Shown here piece after piece: positions 7,205-8,064 of a DNA stretch of 8,064 nucleotides. This DNA comes from Bacteroidota bacterium (GTDB lineage: Bacteria > Bacteroidota > Ignavibacteria > SZUA-365): NCBI GenBank assembly GCA_018224415.1, contig JAGTUZ010000220.1, forward strand, positions 1-8,064, in the 5' to 3' direction. Position numbers and translations under genes: made by a program. The notes beneath the pieces were generated by a model, which worked only from the letters and a program-made list of their open reading frames with translations, was not told the DNA's origin and searched no databases. The first letter of the stretch is position 1; each line of letters starts with the position of its first letter.

Positions 7205-8064
7205 TCATTGCGGTCGATCGAGCAGCTCCAGCATTTTTTCCACGGAAGCAACTGGAAACGCACAGGCGAAGCCACGGCATACATACGCCGTGGCTTCGTC
7301 GTTTATGGGACGGTGGGTGGCGGTGTACGGCGCCAGGGCATCGAGTGCATCGTCCTCGCCATCGCTGCGATACAGCAGCACGCTGTCGGGCAGCCAACGT
7401 GAGCGCACGGCGCGAGCCATGTCACGGACATGGTCTGGTGTCGCGCCGCACAGCACAATCTCCGTTCCCGGCTGCTGCGCGGTGTGCAGCGCCCATAACA
7501 TGACGGAATGTCCTGTGGGATACCGGTCGACCACCGAAGCAAAGGCCTCCGTGATTGCCATGGCACGGCGCTCGTACTCCATGTTTCCTGTCATCTTCGA
7601 AAGCCGGAGCAGGGAGAGTGCCGCTGCGGAATTTCCCGAAGGCAGGGCACCGTCCTGTGCTTCCTTGCTTCGTACGATCAGCTGCTCCGCATCGGACGCA
7701 GTGAAGAAAAGGCCGCCATCCGACGGATCGCCGAAAAGTATGAGCATTCGGTCGGCGAGATCGACAGCGGTATGCAGGTAGCGGGTATGGAAGGTCGCCT
7801 CGTACAGGTCGATGAGTCCCCACACGACAAAGGCATAATCCTCAAGGAAGCCGGGGATACCCGCCTCCGTCCCGCGCAGGCGGCGCAGAAGGCGGCCATC
7901 GGGATCGCGCATCCGTTCGAGCAGCGCATCGGCGGCGTGTGCCGCAAGTTGCGTGATGTCTTCATTTTCGAAGGCCTGTCCAGCCCGAGCGAGCGCGGCG
8001 ATCATCAGGCCGTTCCATGACGCAAGCATCTTGTCGTCGAGCGACGGGTGGATGCGCTGCGCGC
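7205..8064 (-). CDS. C-terminal part of a YyaL/DUF255 thioredoxin-domain protein (SPATA20/SSP411-like), truncated by the window edge
   Basis: On the minus strand the frame is open from the right edge to the TGA at 7205-7207. About 285 residues of a protein normally near 680 are seen; the N-terminal thioredoxin-like DUF255 domain lies outside. The ATG at 8027-8029 is not the start: upstream codons give HPSLDDK leading into MLASWNGLMIAALARAG, a hallmark block of the family. Other family blocks follow in order: GIPGFLEDYAF, DGGLFFTASDAEQLIVR, SKEAQDGALPSGNSAAA and, near the end, TAYVCRGFACAFPV with a C-x4-C pair. This half has the (alpha/alpha)6-barrel fold of six-hairpin glycosidases; its substrate and exact activity are not established for the family. 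It has no signal visible here and is convergent with the exported-protein genes, so it is probably unrelated to them functionally. Confidence 0.92.
   Translation of the reverse strand, partial: AQRIHPSLDDKMLASWNGLMIAALARAGQAFENEDITQLAAHAADALLERMRDPDGRLLRRLRGTEAGIPGFLEDYAFVVWGLIDLYEATFHTRYLHTAVDLADRMLILFGDPSDGGLFFTASDAEQLIVRSKEAQDGALPSGNSAAALSLLRLSKMTGNMEYERRAMAITEAFASVVDRYPTGHSVMLWALHTAQQPGTEIVLCGATPDHVRDMARAVRSRWLPDSVLLYRSDGEDDALDALAPYTATHRPINDEATAYVCRGFACAFPVASVEKMLELLDRPQ
7267..7298. repeat. Perfect 12-bp inverted repeat with 8-base loop inside the YyaL-like gene
   Basis: CGAAGCCACGGC (7267-7278) is the exact reverse complement of GCCGTGGCTTCG (7287-7298), separated by ATACATAC. On the minus strand it codes for the conserved EATAYVCRGF block. 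On the plus strand it lies about 110 bases past the stop of the small exported protein, so it could fold in read-through transcripts from either direction. No T-run follows it closely on the plus strand (TCGTCGTTTA), so it is not a clear intrinsic terminator. Confidence 0.85.

Overview
The window looks like a GC-rich genome of the Bacteroidota/Chlorobiota (FCB) group. Two things point that way: the first gene ends in a type IX secretion (T9SS) C-terminal sorting domain, and a later gene encodes an S46-family dipeptidyl-peptidase, a family typical of these bacteria. GC-rich members such as Rhodothermia, Kapabacteria or Ignavibacteria relatives fit, but the class is inference.

Layout. 1-425: the 3' end of a T9SS-secreted protein (+). 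493-3461: a large GH3 beta-N-acetylglucosaminidase (NagZ type) fused to a serine beta-lactamase/transpeptidase-like domain (+). 3597-4409: an M48 zinc metallopeptidase lipoprotein (+). 4452-6581: an S46 dipeptidyl-peptidase (+). 6617-7156: a small exported protein of unknown function (+). 7205-8064: the C-terminal part of a YyaL/DUF255 thioredoxin-domain protein (-), convergent with the rest and running off the right edge. The five plus-strand genes follow one another with gaps of about 35-190 bases. All appear to encode envelope or secreted proteins, so the stretch reads as an envelope-hydrolase neighbourhood: amino-sugar removal from peptidoglycan fragments, peptide processing and protein quality control.

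The most striking feature is at the start of the GH3/beta-lactamase gene. A textbook lipoprotein signal peptide (positive n-region, long hydrophobic core, LPAC lipobox) is encoded from GTG 493 in one frame, while the whole enzyme body lies in another frame. The two frames meet at a run of ten C residues (613-622). One more C, or two fewer, would give a continuous lipoprotein of about 988-989 residues. This could be phase variation, transcriptional slippage, or a homopolymer error in the sequence. The same ribosome-binding site could serve GTG 493 (signal-peptide frame) and ATG 498 (body frame). I saw no RNA genes, CRISPR arrays, insertion sequences or phage genes.
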